A DNA stretch of 64,000 nucleotides from Granulosicoccus antarcticus IMCC3135 (lineage in GTDB: Bacteria; Pseudomonadota; Gammaproteobacteria; Granulosicoccales; Granulosicoccaceae). Of this stretch, positions 45,725 through 54,446 are shown piece after piece. The DNA lies in assembly GCF_002215215.1 (NCBI RefSeq), contig NZ_CP018632.1, positions 7,374,501 through 7,438,500 of the forward strand. The letters run 5' to 3'. The notes beneath the pieces were generated by a model. The model did not search any database, was not told the origin of the DNA, and saw only the letters and a program-made list of their open reading frames with translations. Made by a program: the position numbers and the translations under genes. Numbering within the stretch: the first letter of the stretch is position 1; the number at the start of each line of letters is the position of its first letter.

Positions 45725-46153
45725 ATGAGCAGACAGCCGGGGGAGCCGGTGGCCAGGCACGTCTCCATGCGAGAATCAGAACACTTTACGGTCTATGTCA
45801 TAGACCCCGACCCTGCCATACGTGACAGCGTAGAGCTATTGCTCGAAAGCGGTACAGTTGACGTACTGGGTTTTGAAAACGCGAAGGCTTTTCTCTCACA
45901 ATACACAGATAAATCAGCGTGCTGCCTTCTGGTAGAAAACGCTCTACCGGATATCAATGGCATGAAACTGATATCGGACATCCGCAAATCCGGAAGCGCA
46001 ATACCCATTGCGCTCATGACCAATTCCACTGATCAGGGCCTTGCCCCTCTGGCTGCACAACTGGGTATCAACTGCATCATGCGCAAACCCTTGCGCAGTC
46101 AACCTCTGCTGGATCAGGTAGAAATCATGCGTCTCTCGGCAAAGAGCGACTGA
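45725..46153 (+). CDS. Stand-alone receiver-like protein lacking the phosphoacceptor Asp (Asp to Glu)
   Basis: 142 residues, a single receiver domain (about 22-135) with a short tail and no output domain. Compared with the adjacent FixJ-like receiver it keeps the acidic Asp pair only in part (VIDPDPAIRDS), the Thr (LMTNSTD) and the Lys (MRKPL), but the phosphoacceptor position reads LLVENALPDINGMKL: Glu71 instead of Asp. Glu at this place often mimics the phosphorylated form. The start may be the ATG at 45725, the GTG six bases before, or an ATG at 45767. It follows the FixJ-like gene after about 65 bases on the same strand, so it may modulate this two-component system. Confidence 0.85.
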   Translation: MSRQPGEPVARHVSMRESEHFTVYVIDPDPAIRDSVELLLESGTVDVLGFENAKAFLSQYTDKSACCLLVENALPDINGMKLISDIRKSGSAIPIALMTNSTDQGLAPLAAQLGINCIMRKPLRSQPLLDQVEIMRLSAKSD

Positions 46154-46273
46154 ACAAGCCATTAAGTACTGAGGTAACACTGCCCGCTCTACGTGTTTTC
46201 CACAATTTTCAAAAGAATTCTTCGGCCCCATAATCACCCATCATTCAACCTGCTTGCAAAAGGTATTTGCGCC

Positions 46274-47290
46274 ATGAAAATGAAGGCCGCTGTTGTCCGT
46301 GAGTTTGGTGCTCCACTGAGTATCGAAGAAGTTGATCGTCCGCAAGCTACCGACGGTCTGGTCGTGGTCAAGGTTGAGGCATGCGGCGTTTGCCACACCG
46401 ACTTGCATGCCGTCGAAGGTGACTGGCCGGTCAAACCACAACTTCCCTTTATTCCCGGACATGAAGGCGTCGGTGTCGTCGTCGAGTGCGGCAAGGGCGT
46501 CACCTCTGTCAAGGAAGGTGACCGTGTCGGCGTACCCTGGCTCTACAGCGCCTGTGGGCATTGCAAATATTGCCTCAGCGGATGGGAGACGTTATGCCAA
46601 CAGCAGGTCAACGCCGGCTACTCAGTCAATGGCAGTTTCGCTGAATACGTACTGGCCGATCCCAACTACGTCGGCCATATACCCGACGGTCTGGATTCAG
46701 CAGCCGTCGCACCCATTCTCTGCGCGGGTGTAACGGTTTACAAAGGCTTGAAAGAAACCGACACCAAACCTGGCGATACCGTTGTCATATCGGGCATCGG
46801 TGGCCTGGGTCATCTGGCAGTTCAGTATGCCAAGGCGATGGGCTTGACCGTTATTGCCGTGGATATTGCTGAAAGCAAGTTGAAGCTTGCCACCGCGATG
46901 GGTGCAGACTGGACCATTGATGCGAGCAAGAAAGACCCGGCTGAAGAAATTCAGAAAGCCATTGGCGGCGCCGATGGGGTTCTGGTCACAGCCGTATCCC
47001 CAGTCGCCTTCAGTCAGGCCGTGGCAATGCTCTCCAGACGTGGCACTCTGGCGCTGGTTGGATTGCCGCCAGGTACATTCGATCTGAGTATCTTCGATAC
47101 GGTGCTGAATCGCAAAACCATTCGCGGCTCCATTGTCGGTACCCGCATTGATCTTGCCGAGAGCCTGCAGTTTGTTGCCCGAGGACAAGTCAAAACCCAC
47201 TATACCGTTGACTCTCTCGACAATATTAACGCCATTTTCGACAAGATGCGAGCCGGAAACATAGACGGTCGAGTTGTATTGACTATCTAA
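46274..47290 (+). CDS. adhP: Zinc-dependent alcohol dehydrogenase (AdhP/AdhA type)
   Basis: 338 residues, the usual length. Catalytic zinc ligands in ACGVCHTD and PGHEGVG, structural zinc Cys-x2-Cys-x2-Cys-x7-Cys in [15 protein letters not shown], and the NAD site [15 protein letters not shown] followed by an Asp (AVDIAESK), favouring NAD over NADP. AdhA-type enzymes interconvert ethanol and acetaldehyde and are often induced at low oxygen in pseudomonads. The open frame extends upstream, but the ATG at 46274 gives the typical [12 protein letters not shown] start. I see no FNR/Anr-like TTGAT-N4-ATCAA site before it. Confidence 0.95.
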   Translation: MKMKAAVVREFGAPLSIEEVDRPQATDGLVVVKVEACGVCHTDLHAVEGDWPVKPQLPFIPGHEGVGVVVECGKGVTSVKEGDRVGVPWLYSACGHCKYCLSGWETLCQQQVNAGYSVNGSFAEYVLADPNYVGHIPDGLDSAAVAPILCAGVTVYKGLKETDTKPGDTVVISGIGGLGHLAVQYAKAMGLTVIAVDIAESKLKLATAMGADWTIDASKKDPAEEIQKAIGGADGVLVTAVSPVAFSQAVAMLSRRGTLALVGLPPGTFDLSIFDTVLNRKTIRGSIVGTRIDLAESLQFVARGQVKTHYTVDSLDNINAIFDKMRAGNIDGRVVLTI

Positions 47291-47406
47291 CAGCCCTCAA
47301 GAGGGAGGACTACCGAACGCCTGTTCAACATTCATCTGGCGTTGCCGATAGTAGACATACCGGCCCTGTTCACCGGTACAAATGGCTATTGGGGAGTTGG
47401 TTTGAC

Positions 47407-49341
47407 GTGTCACTGAATCAGAAAGTTGCCATGATCGTGGTGCTCGTCTTTGCGCTCTCCGGTGCCGCTAGCCTGGTCGTCCAACAGAGAATGATCATGC
47501 CCAGCTTTGTCTCGCTTGAGCGAGACACCGCCGAGAAAGACATTCAACGGGTTCTCGAAGGCATCGGACGTGAGCTCAATCAGATAGGGCCCTCGGTATC
47601 GGATTGGGCCTCATGGACCGATACCTATCAGTACGCAAACGGCGAATACCCAGAATACGTAGCCGACAATCTCGATCTGGACAGTACCATGTCCGCTCTT
47701 GAGATCAATTTCATGGGCCTGTTCAAAATGGACGGCTCCGTTCTGTGGAATCGAGGCTGGAACCTGGACACAAACTCGCTTCTCGACCTGGGAGCACTGA
47801 CGGAAGGCTCCCTGTCACCGGAGCATCCCTTGATGCAAATCGCCAGCATTGAGAGTGATGTGTCTGGCATCATCAATACCGCTGTTGCGCCATTGCTGGT
47901 GGTGGCAAAGCCCATCTTGACCAGCGACGGTAAGGGGCCACCTGCTGGTGTGTTCATCATGGGACGCTTCTTCAACGATGCGGCGATAACACGCCTCTCA
48001 GAACAAACTAGACTCGATGTCACACTCGGTACACTTTCTCAGGCAGTCAAGGACTCCACGGCAATCAACACGACGGGCCTGGTACACAATATGCCATTAC
48101 TGGAAGAGCGAGCCGATGAGTGGCTGGGCAGTGCACAGCTGCGCGATTTGTATGGCAAGCCTATCCTTGCCGTTCAGGTAAGTACACCGCGCCATATTTC
48201 TTCACAGGGCCGTTCGGCGGTCAATATGGCACTACTCTCACTGCTTGTCACCGGCGTGTTCACCATGATCGTATTGTGGCTGGCGCTGCAGCGCGTACTG
48301 CTCAAACCACTGAAAGTACTGGCGGATCATGCACAGCAAGTGGGAGCCAGTGACGATCTTCACACCCAGTTGAAACTCAACCGCCATGACGAGATTGGCG
48401 CCTTGGCTGATAACTTCGATCAGATGGTGGAAAACCTTGCGCTGGCTCGTCGAAAGATCGTCGATCAATCATACCGTTCCGGCGTTGCCGAAATGGCCAG
48501 CGGCGTTTTGCACAATATCGGCAACGCCATTACACCGTTGATGGTAAAGCTTGAAAACCTTGCAGGCGAAATCAGGAAATCGCCCAAAGCTGAAATCAGA
48601 CAGGCAGTAACAGAACTGGAGAATACGACTACGCCGCAAGATCGCCGAGTCGATTTATCACGCTTTGTAGAGCTTGCCGGTGTGGAACTGGCTGAGCTGT
48701 GCGAACGCGGTCTCAACGATGTAAACCGTGCCGTTAGCCAGGTAGGCAATATACGCGATATCCTGAGTGATCAAGAGCGAGTGAGTCGATCGGCACGAGT
48801 ACTTGAGCCGGTCGATGTCGGCAGTCTGATCAGTGATGCTGCATCCACGCTGATCGAAAGTGGCCATGACACACTGCAGGTTATTATCGATGCCAGTGTC
48901 AGCGATTGCGGATACTGCTCAGGTGCCAGAGCTGCATTACAACAAGTGATCAACAACATCCTGATCAATGCTGCAGAGGCGATGGAAGCTCCCGACCAAC
49001 AGGATGGAAACTTGCGAATCAGTGCTATGGCAAAAGAGTGTGATGGCAAACGCTGCATCAGCTATCGCTTTGATGACGATGGCGTCGGCATTGAGGCGGC
49101 ACACTGGAACGACATTTTTCAACGCGGCTTCAGCACAAAGAACCGTGATGGTTCCGGATATGGACTGCACTGGAGTGCTAATACGCTACAAGCTTTGGGC
49201 GGCTCATTGCACCTGTTACAAGACGATGATCATTGCGGAGCTAGTTTCGAGATGACACTGCCTGTCGCAACTCCGGCTGGTAACAGTGCGAACGATGCAG
49301 AAACTGGTGCCGTTTTCCCGGCTACCGGCACGGGAAACTAG
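47407..49341 (+). CDS. CHASE4 sensor histidine kinase
   Basis: About 644 residues. A transmembrane start (MIVVLVFALSGAASLVVQ), a periplasmic CHASE4 domain with SDWASWTDTYQYANGEYPEYV, a second span near 285-305, a HAMP region (LKPLKVLADHAQQV), then a kinase core whose H-box is GVLHNIGNAITP (His about 369), a less common spelling in place of HExRNPL, and an HATPase domain (NILINAAEAM, DDDGVGI, GYGLHWSANTL). A GTG at 47407 has GGGGAG ten bases before it; a TTG at 47389 is the alternative. The stop is four bases before the next gene's ATG, so it pairs with that receiver-GGDEF-EAL protein. Confidence 0.9.
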   Translation: MSLNQKVAMIVVLVFALSGAASLVVQQRMIMPSFVSLERDTAEKDIQRVLEGIGRELNQIGPSVSDWASWTDTYQYANGEYPEYVADNLDLDSTMSALEINFMGLFKMDGSVLWNRGWNLDTNSLLDLGALTEGSLSPEHPLMQIASIESDVSGIINTAVAPLLVVAKPILTSDGKGPPAGVFIMGRFFNDAAITRLSEQTRLDVTLGTLSQAVKDSTAINTTGLVHNMPLLEERADEWLGSAQLRDLYGKPILAVQVSTPRHISSQGRSAVNMALLSLLVTGVFTMIVLWLALQRVLLKPLKVLADHAQQVGASDDLHTQLKLNRHDEIGALADNFDQMVENLALARRKIVDQSYRSGVAEMASGVLHNIGNAITPLMVKLENLAGEIRKSPKAEIRQAVTELENTTTPQDRRVDLSRFVELAGVELAELCERGLNDVNRAVSQVGNIRDILSDQERVSRSARVLEPVDVGSLISDAASTLIESGHDTLQVIIDASVSDCGYCSGARAALQQVINNILINAAEAMEAPDQQDGNLRISAMAKECDGKRCISYRFDDDGVGIEAAHWNDIFQRGFSTKNRDGSGYGLHWSANTLQALGGSLHLLQDDDHCGASFEMTLPVATPAGNSANDAETGAVFPATGTGN

Positions 49342-49345
49342 AGCT

Positions 49346-51223
49346 ATGTCAGAGAGTGAGCCTGCTGTGATTCGCGTGTTGATCGCCGATGATGAACCGG
49401 CGGTGCTGGAAGCCTACCGGGATATTCTGTGCTCACCTACGGCACCGTGCAATGCCGAGATCGGAGATCTGCGTTCACGCCTGTTCAGTGCCTCCGCCGA
49501 AAGCATCGGCACGGTAGCTCCTGCAATAGCCAGCCATCAATTCGAACTCACCTGCGTTGCTGATGCGGTTTCGGCGGTGCAGGCCGTTGCTGACAGTATC
49601 GTCTCTGGTCTACCGTTTTCACTCGTGTATCTCGACATGCGAATGCCACCGGGCAAGGATGGCGCCTGGGCCGCCGTGGAGATCCGCAAACTCGATGAGC
49701 GCATTGATATAGTCATCTCGACCGCCTATTCGGATGTGGACCCGATGGCATTGTCACAAAAAGTTCTGCCGGCAGCGAAAATGTTCTATGTGCAGAAACC
49801 CTTTCATCCACACGAGATTCGCCAGCTGGCTCTGGCGATCGGCGAAAAACGTCAGGCCGAAGATCGGATCTGGCGACTAGCCTACTACGACGGGCTGACC
49901 GGATTGCCCAATCGTGAACTTTTTCTGAAACAACTCCATGATGCTATTCAGCAGTCCACTCTAAAAGAACAATCGCTGGCCGTACTCTTCCTTGATCTCA
50001 ACGGATTCAAGCGAATCAACGACACGCTGGGCCACGATGCCGGCGATGATGTCCTGCGAGAAACCGCAAAACGCTTGAACGCCGTGTTGCGCGCAGGTGA
50101 ACACCCCACTGACAGCATTGACTCCAATAGAGTAACAGGCACGGTGGCGCGCTTGGGGGGTGATGAATTCACAGTGCTGATTGAATACCTTGCAGGACCT
50201 GAAGAAGCCATTGGTGTTGCACAGCGGGTACTCGAGACACTGTCCCAGCCCATGATCATTGGTGAGCATAAACTGTTCTCCATTCCCAGTATCGGCATCG
50301 CCAGTTTCCCCGGAGATGCAAGTGATTCTGCCGGTTTGCTCAAATGTGCTGATATGGCGATGTACTTTTCCAAACGATCACTTTCTCAGGAACCACAGCA
50401 CTTCAACGAGACGATGAGCAAGGCAGCTGTCAGCCGGTTGAAAAGGGAAAATGCCTTGCGCGAGGCATTGAACAACGATGAGCTGAGCTTGCATTATCAA
50501 CCCCAGTTACATCTGATTTCAAATGAGCTCATCGGATTTGAGGTCTTGCTACGCTGGCATAATCCGTATCTGGGCGAGGTAGCACCCGATGACTTTATCC
50601 CGATCGCGGAGGAAAACGGCCTGATCATACCTATCGGTGAGTGGGTCTTGCGTACCGCATGCCTACAGGCAAAACAGTGGATTGACAATGGCTTGCATCT
50701 CGACCGCATCGCTGTGAATGTATCGATAGTGCAGTTCGCATTGCCTGATTTTCCAAAAATGGTGCAAGCCATTCTTACTGAAACTGGCTTGGAGCCAGAG
50801 GTGCTGGAGCTGGAGCTCACAGAATCGGTATTGATGCATCAGGTCGACACCGCCGTGCACACATTCAAGCAATTGAAAATCATTGGAGTGCAACTGGCCA
50901 TTGACGACTTTGGTACAGGTTATTCAAGCCTGAACTATTTGAAGCAGTTTCCGATCGATCGACTCAAAATTGACCGATCGTTCACCAGTGCCATTCTGTC
51001 AGATACCAATGATCAAGCAATCGCCGATGCCGTGATTGCCATGGCAGGTCGAATGAACGTTCAAGTGACTGCCGAAGGCGTTGAATCGATTGAGCAGTTG
51101 CAGTTTCTACGCGAAGCTCAGTGTGATGCGGTCCAGGGTTTCCATATTTGCCACCCCATGAAAGTGGTGGATGCCGAACAATATCTGAAAGCGCTGCCCA
51201 ACCGACGACAAGACGCGGCCTGA
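49346..51223 (+). CDS. Response regulator with GGDEF and EAL domains (c-di-GMP turnover)
   Basis: 625 residues. The receiver has VLIADDEPAV, phosphoacceptor Asp97 in LVYLDMRMPPGKDG, and Lys in FYVQKPF; the Asp lies about 40 residues later than usual because of an insert between the first helix and second strand. The GGDEF domain has an intact RLGGDEF, with the inhibitory RxxD read as RVTG, so lost. The EAL domain keeps Glu in GFEVLLRW, NVS, ELTES, IDDFGTGYSSL, KIDRSF and AEGVES, so phosphodiesterase activity is likely. The ATG at 49346 is four bases after the CHASE4 kinase stop. Together they form a complete two-component c-di-GMP switch. Confidence 0.92.
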   Translation: MSESEPAVIRVLIADDEPAVLEAYRDILCSPTAPCNAEIGDLRSRLFSASAESIGTVAPAIASHQFELTCVADAVSAVQAVADSIVSGLPFSLVYLDMRMPPGKDGAWAAVEIRKLDERIDIVISTAYSDVDPMALSQKVLPAAKMFYVQKPFHPHEIRQLALAIGEKRQAEDRIWRLAYYDGLTGLPNRELFLKQLHDAIQQSTLKEQSLAVLFLDLNGFKRINDTLGHDAGDDVLRETAKRLNAVLRAGEHPTDSIDSNRVTGTVARLGGDEFTVLIEYLAGPEEAIGVAQRVLETLSQPMIIGEHKLFSIPSIGIASFPGDASDSAGLLKCADMAMYFSKRSLSQEPQHFNETMSKAAVSRLKRENALREALNNDELSLHYQPQLHLISNELIGFEVLLRWHNPYLGEVAPDDFIPIAEENGLIIPIGEWVLRTACLQAKQWIDNGLHLDRIAVNVSIVQFALPDFPKMVQAILTETGLEPEVLELELTESVLMHQVDTAVHTFKQLKIIGVQLAIDDFGTGYSSLNYLKQFPIDRLKIDRSFTSAILSDTNDQAIADAVIAMAGRMNVQVTAEGVESIEQLQFLREAQCDAVQGFHICHPMKVVDAEQYLKALPNRRQDAA

Positions 51224-51259
51224 TCGTGTAATAACCGACAACGAGCCGCCCCTCAAGAC

Positions 51260-52312
51260 TTATGCTTCAGAAGCGAGGGACTTGCGCAGCCAGCGCAAAC
51301 CGATTGGTCCAACTCCGATGATATAGATGAACCGGCAACTGTGTACCAACGCAACCATGCCGGCATCCAGACCCAGTGCCAGCGCCACCAGGCTGACCTC
51401 CGCGATACCACCGGGAGCCAATGCCAGAAATAGCACCAGAAAATGCTGATCGATCAATGGCACCAGCATCAGGGCAAACACCGCCGCCAGACACATGATG
51501 GCAATCGTGAACAAGGACGATGCCACAAAAAATCGGGCATAGCGATCGCGCGGGCCGTGAGCCACCTCACTGCCAATGACCATCCCGAACACCAGTAACG
51601 CCAAGGTCTTTACCAACGTCGGTGGCGCCATATTGATATCGGTAAAGGCGGCAAGCATGGCGGAGAGCACCATTGGCACGATGACGTGACCACCGGCAAT
51701 ATTCAATTTCTCGGCCAGAATAAAACAGGCGACGATGAGTCCAGCCAGTACAAAGGGCGAGGTATCGTTATGCCATTCCAGACTCGCCAGCAATGGATCA
51801 GGCACAGGTGGCACACCCAGAAAGCGGGCAAGAAGCGAGATGGAGACCACCACAATCACGATGCGTACCGCATGCACCATCAAGACTTCGGCACGATTGC
51901 CTGAATCCCCCGCCAGTGCCAACAGCATCGACAAGCCTCCCGGTAGCGCACAAAGAAAAGCCGCCGGACGTGGCAGCCCGGCCTGTCTTGCAAACCAGGG
52001 CATTCCTATAAAGACAGTCAAGGTCGTGATACTCAAAGCCGCCGCGATGGCAAACGGCAAGTCATCGCCAGAAAGCTGGATACTGGATGCAACCGATGGC
52101 CCTAACGACACACCGATGGCAATCCGCATCCAGCGCTCCAGCGCAATGGGCAAGGTTTGAACTGGCAGACCGGCAAATATTGCCAGTGCACAGGCAATCA
52201 GGCTGCCCAGCATCCAGGGAATCGGAAAATGCAGAAGCAGTGCCAGCACCCCACCGCCAACACCCAGCGACAAAGTCAGCCCCCAGCAGCCCATCTGTCT
52301 GAATGACATCAC
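51260..52312 (-). CDS. AbrB family (PF05145) membrane protein
   Basis: 350 residues, about ten spans in two repeats. Signature pieces are HFPIPWMLGSLIA at the start and, in the second half, NIAGGHVIVPMVLSAML and LALAPGGIAEVSLVALAL, with CALPGGLSMLLALAG in the first repeat: the paired PGG-x5-L motifs are typical. The family is tentatively linked to ammonia monooxygenase-like or organic-acid transport; a real substrate is not known. It is convergent with the GGDEF/EAL gene, 36 bases apart, and divergent from rimK. Confidence 0.85.
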   Translation of the reverse strand: MMSFRQMGCWGLTLSLGVGGGVLALLLHFPIPWMLGSLIACALAIFAGLPVQTLPIALERWMRIAIGVSLGPSVASSIQLSGDDLPFAIAAALSITTLTVFIGMPWFARQAGLPRPAAFLCALPGGLSMLLALAGDSGNRAEVLMVHAVRIVIVVVSISLLARFLGVPPVPDPLLASLEWHNDTSPFVLAGLIVACFILAEKLNIAGGHVIVPMVLSAMLAAFTDINMAPPTLVKTLALLVFGMVIGSEVAHGPRDRYARFFVASSLFTIAIMCLAAVFALMLVPLIDQHFLVLFLALAPGGIAEVSLVALALGLDAGMVALVHSCRFIYIIGVGPIGLRWLRKSLASEA

Positions 52313-52545
52313 GTAAATTGTACCTGCAGGAACTCTGTCATGAAAATACCCGACGCGTAACCGCTCACTGATCTACACGTTCGGTCTAACCCGAGCAATC
52401 GGAAAACCTTACTTTCTGCCCCACCACCTTGACATTCAGTCCTATCATGGAGCCGGTACATATTGTAATCTATGCCGTCACTGGCTGTTAAGCGAATCGA
52501 GAGTCGCTACGCCAGAAATTCATCTAATATCAATTGGAAATGCGT

Positions 52546-53754
52546 ATGAAACTCGGCATTTTGTCTTGTGGTCCGAACTCCTACAGCACCCGACGACTCG
52601 TGGAAGCGGCACAGCAGCGCAACCACACCGTCAGAGTGCTCAACACCCTGAAATTCGCTATCGACCTGCAACAAGGCGTTCCGGACCTGTATTACCGGCA
52701 AAAAGCCCTGAGCAGCTACGATGCGATACTTCCCCGAATTGGAGCTTCCATCACCTACTACGGAACTGCCGTGGTGCGCCAATGCCAGGAAATGGATATT
52801 TTCTGCGCCAACACCGCCGCTGGTATAACCAACTCGCGTGACAAATTACGCAGTCTGCAGATACTAAGTCGTCATCACGTCGGCATTCCCAGAACAACGT
52901 TTGTTCGAGACAAGAAGGATGTTCTGCCAGCCATCGAACGCGTCGGCGGCGCCCCGGTCGTCATCAAGCTCATTGAAGGTACCCAGGGCATCGGTGTCCT
53001 TCTGGCAGAATCCACCAAAGCGGCCGAAGGTATCATCGAGTTGCTGCAAAGCCAGAAACAGAATGTTCTGATCCAGAAATTTGTCGCTGAGAGCAAAGGC
53101 AAGGATATACGAGCCTTCGTAGTCGGCGATCGCGTCGTCGCCGCCATGCGCCGGGTTGCCCAGGGCCAGGAATTTCGCAGCAATGTACACCGTGGTGGCG
53201 TCGCCGAAGCCGTCGAACTGTCTGAAGAATATACAGAGACAGCGGTACGTGCGGCACAGATACTGGGTCTGCGTGTCGCCGGTGTTGATATGCTCGAAGG
53301 CAAAAATGGTCCGCAAATCATGGAAGTCAATTCATCCCCGGGGCTGGAGGGCATAGAGACCTGCACAGGTCTGGATGTTGCCGGCAGTGTCATTGACTAC
53401 ATTGCAGCCCAGGTCGATTTTCCGGAAATCGATATCCGCCAGCGTCTGACCATCAGCAAGGGTTACGGTGTGAGTGAAATATACATACCAGAAGGCTCAC
53501 ACTTTGTTGGTGTCTCTATAGCAGCGACCGAACTGGCGGAGCAGGATATCAATGTACTGACACTGTACCGGGGCAGCAAGATCATCCCTAACCCCAAGAA
53601 AGAAAGACTGCTGGAAGCTGATGACAAACTGCTGTGTTACGGCAAGCTGGAATCCATGCGCAGCATGGTGCCAGCCAAGACTCGTCGTCGCCGCCGTCCA
53701 GAGGTTCTTGATCTGGTCACTGACGTGCCTAATGCTGACACTACAGCCGAATAG
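52546..53754 (+). CDS. rimK: RimK-type alpha-L-glutamate ligase with C-terminal TrkA-C-like domain
   Basis: 402 residues versus about 300 for E. coli RimK. Residues 1-300 are RimK: MKLGILSCGPNSYSTRRLVEAA, the ATP-grasp parts PVVIKLIEGTQGIGVLLAE, LIQKFVAESKGKDIRAFVVGD, MRRVAQGQEFRSNVHRGG and MEVNSSPGLEGIE. It adds glutamates to the C-terminus of ribosomal protein S6. The extra part (about 305-375) reads like a TrkA-C/RCK-C domain: VSEIYIPEGSHFVGVSIA, INVLTLYRGSKIIPNP, LEADDKLLCYG. A basic RRRRR and acidic tail close the protein. The ATG at 52546 has GGAAA at proper spacing. Such domains bind nucleotides or ions, so a regulatory input is likely. Confidence 0.88.
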   Translation: MKLGILSCGPNSYSTRRLVEAAQQRNHTVRVLNTLKFAIDLQQGVPDLYYRQKALSSYDAILPRIGASITYYGTAVVRQCQEMDIFCANTAAGITNSRDKLRSLQILSRHHVGIPRTTFVRDKKDVLPAIERVGGAPVVIKLIEGTQGIGVLLAESTKAAEGIIELLQSQKQNVLIQKFVAESKGKDIRAFVVGDRVVAAMRRVAQGQEFRSNVHRGGVAEAVELSEEYTETAVRAAQILGLRVAGVDMLEGKNGPQIMEVNSSPGLEGIETCTGLDVAGSVIDYIAAQVDFPEIDIRQRLTISKGYGVSEIYIPEGSHFVGVSIAATELAEQDINVLTLYRGSKIIPNPKKERLLEADDKLLCYGKLESMRSMVPAKTRRRRRPEVLDLVTDVPNADTTAE

Positions 53755-53791
53755 TCTGTTACACACCAACTGAAACTGTACAACCTGAAGA

Positions 53792-53815
53792 GACTGCAAG
53801 GCTCCGCTTGCAGTC
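53792..53815. terminator. Strong hairpin after rimK
   Basis: GACTGCAAG, loop GCTCCG, CTTGCAGTC: nine perfect pairs, with outer AGA/TCT bases adding more. It sits between convergent rimK and the glycine-heptad lipoprotein gene, about 40 bases past the rimK stop. No long U-tract, so bidirectional termination is likely but not sure. Confidence 0.6.
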
Positions 53816-53873
53816 ATCTCTCAATGCAGACGCCACAAAGCATCTGCATTACCCGCATCGAGCAACCTGCGCG

Positions 53874-54191
53874 CTATTTTGCCGGAAGCACAACTCTGCT
53901 TTGTTCATATTTCTTCTCGGCATCGCGCACCAGCTTCTCACCCGACTTGACCATTGATGTGCCATCGGCAAGGTTCTCCTTGCCTTCAGATATCTGGTCG
54001 TTGCCCTTACTGACTTTCTTGTTGCCTTTGCGAATCAGCGCCTGACCTTCTTCCCATTGCTCGCCGATGTCCGCAACCGCATTACCTTCGGCCATGACCG
54101 TGTCCCCAAACGAGGGACCTGTGCTGGCGCAACCTGAAGCTAACAGGCCAAGCAGAGCCGACAACAGCATTATATTTCTTGATATTTTCAT
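53874..54191 (-). CDS. Small lipoprotein with glycine heptad repeats
   Basis: 105 residues. The lipobox LASGC puts the acylated Cys at about residue 21; the next residue is Ala, so outer-membrane sorting is probable. From about residue 52 to 93 a seven-residue unit repeats five to six times: KGNKKVS, KGNDQIS, EGKENLA, DGTSMVK, SGEKLVR. Gly at position 2 and a hydrophobic at position 6 recur, as in amphipathic repeats that make a long helix or tetrameric coil. The rest is charged. I cannot name a family. It faces rimK tail to tail and is divergent from the ECF sigma gene. Confidence 0.75.
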   Translation of the reverse strand: MKISRNIMLLSALLGLLASGCASTGPSFGDTVMAEGNAVADIGEQWEEGQALIRKGNKKVSKGNDQISEGKENLADGTSMVKSGEKLVRDAEKKYEQSRVVLPAK

Positions 54192-54411
54192 TGGAACACC
54201 ATGTTTTCAGTAAATTATTGAGTTGATCAGTGGCAAAGCGTCGCGCTTGCTTGTCATTAACCACTAGTTTGAACCCACAGACATCGACCAAAATCGAAAA
54301 GTCACAACTTATTCAGGTTACAAACGCTAATTGATAAAAATAATTATTCAATTCGACAATTATTTATAGTTTTACTAATGATCTGAATATGCCGATCATC
54401 CTGTCTTCTAC

Positions 54412-54442
54412 TGTGGCAGAGGCTTGCCACAACACCGGAGGG
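54412..54442 (+). promoter_or_regulatory. Hairpin plus strong Shine-Dalgarno before the sigma factor gene
   Basis: TGTGGCA, loop GAGGCT, TGCCACA (54412-54431), then GGAGGG (54437-54442), five bases before the ATG. The hairpin ends close to the ribosome site, so it could affect translation start. Upstream to 54192 the DNA is AT-rich and must hold promoters for both the sigma factor and the divergent lipoprotein; no clear -35/-10 is identified. Confidence 0.45.
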
Positions 54443-54446
54443 CAAG

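Noticed and set aside
46154-46273. Anr/FNR box before adhP
   Set aside because: I found no TTGAT-N4-ATCAA-like site in this stretch.
52429-52434. TTGACA as -35 of the rimK promoter
   Set aside because: No acceptable -10 lies at 16-18 bases; the best AT-rich hexamer is about 22 bases away.
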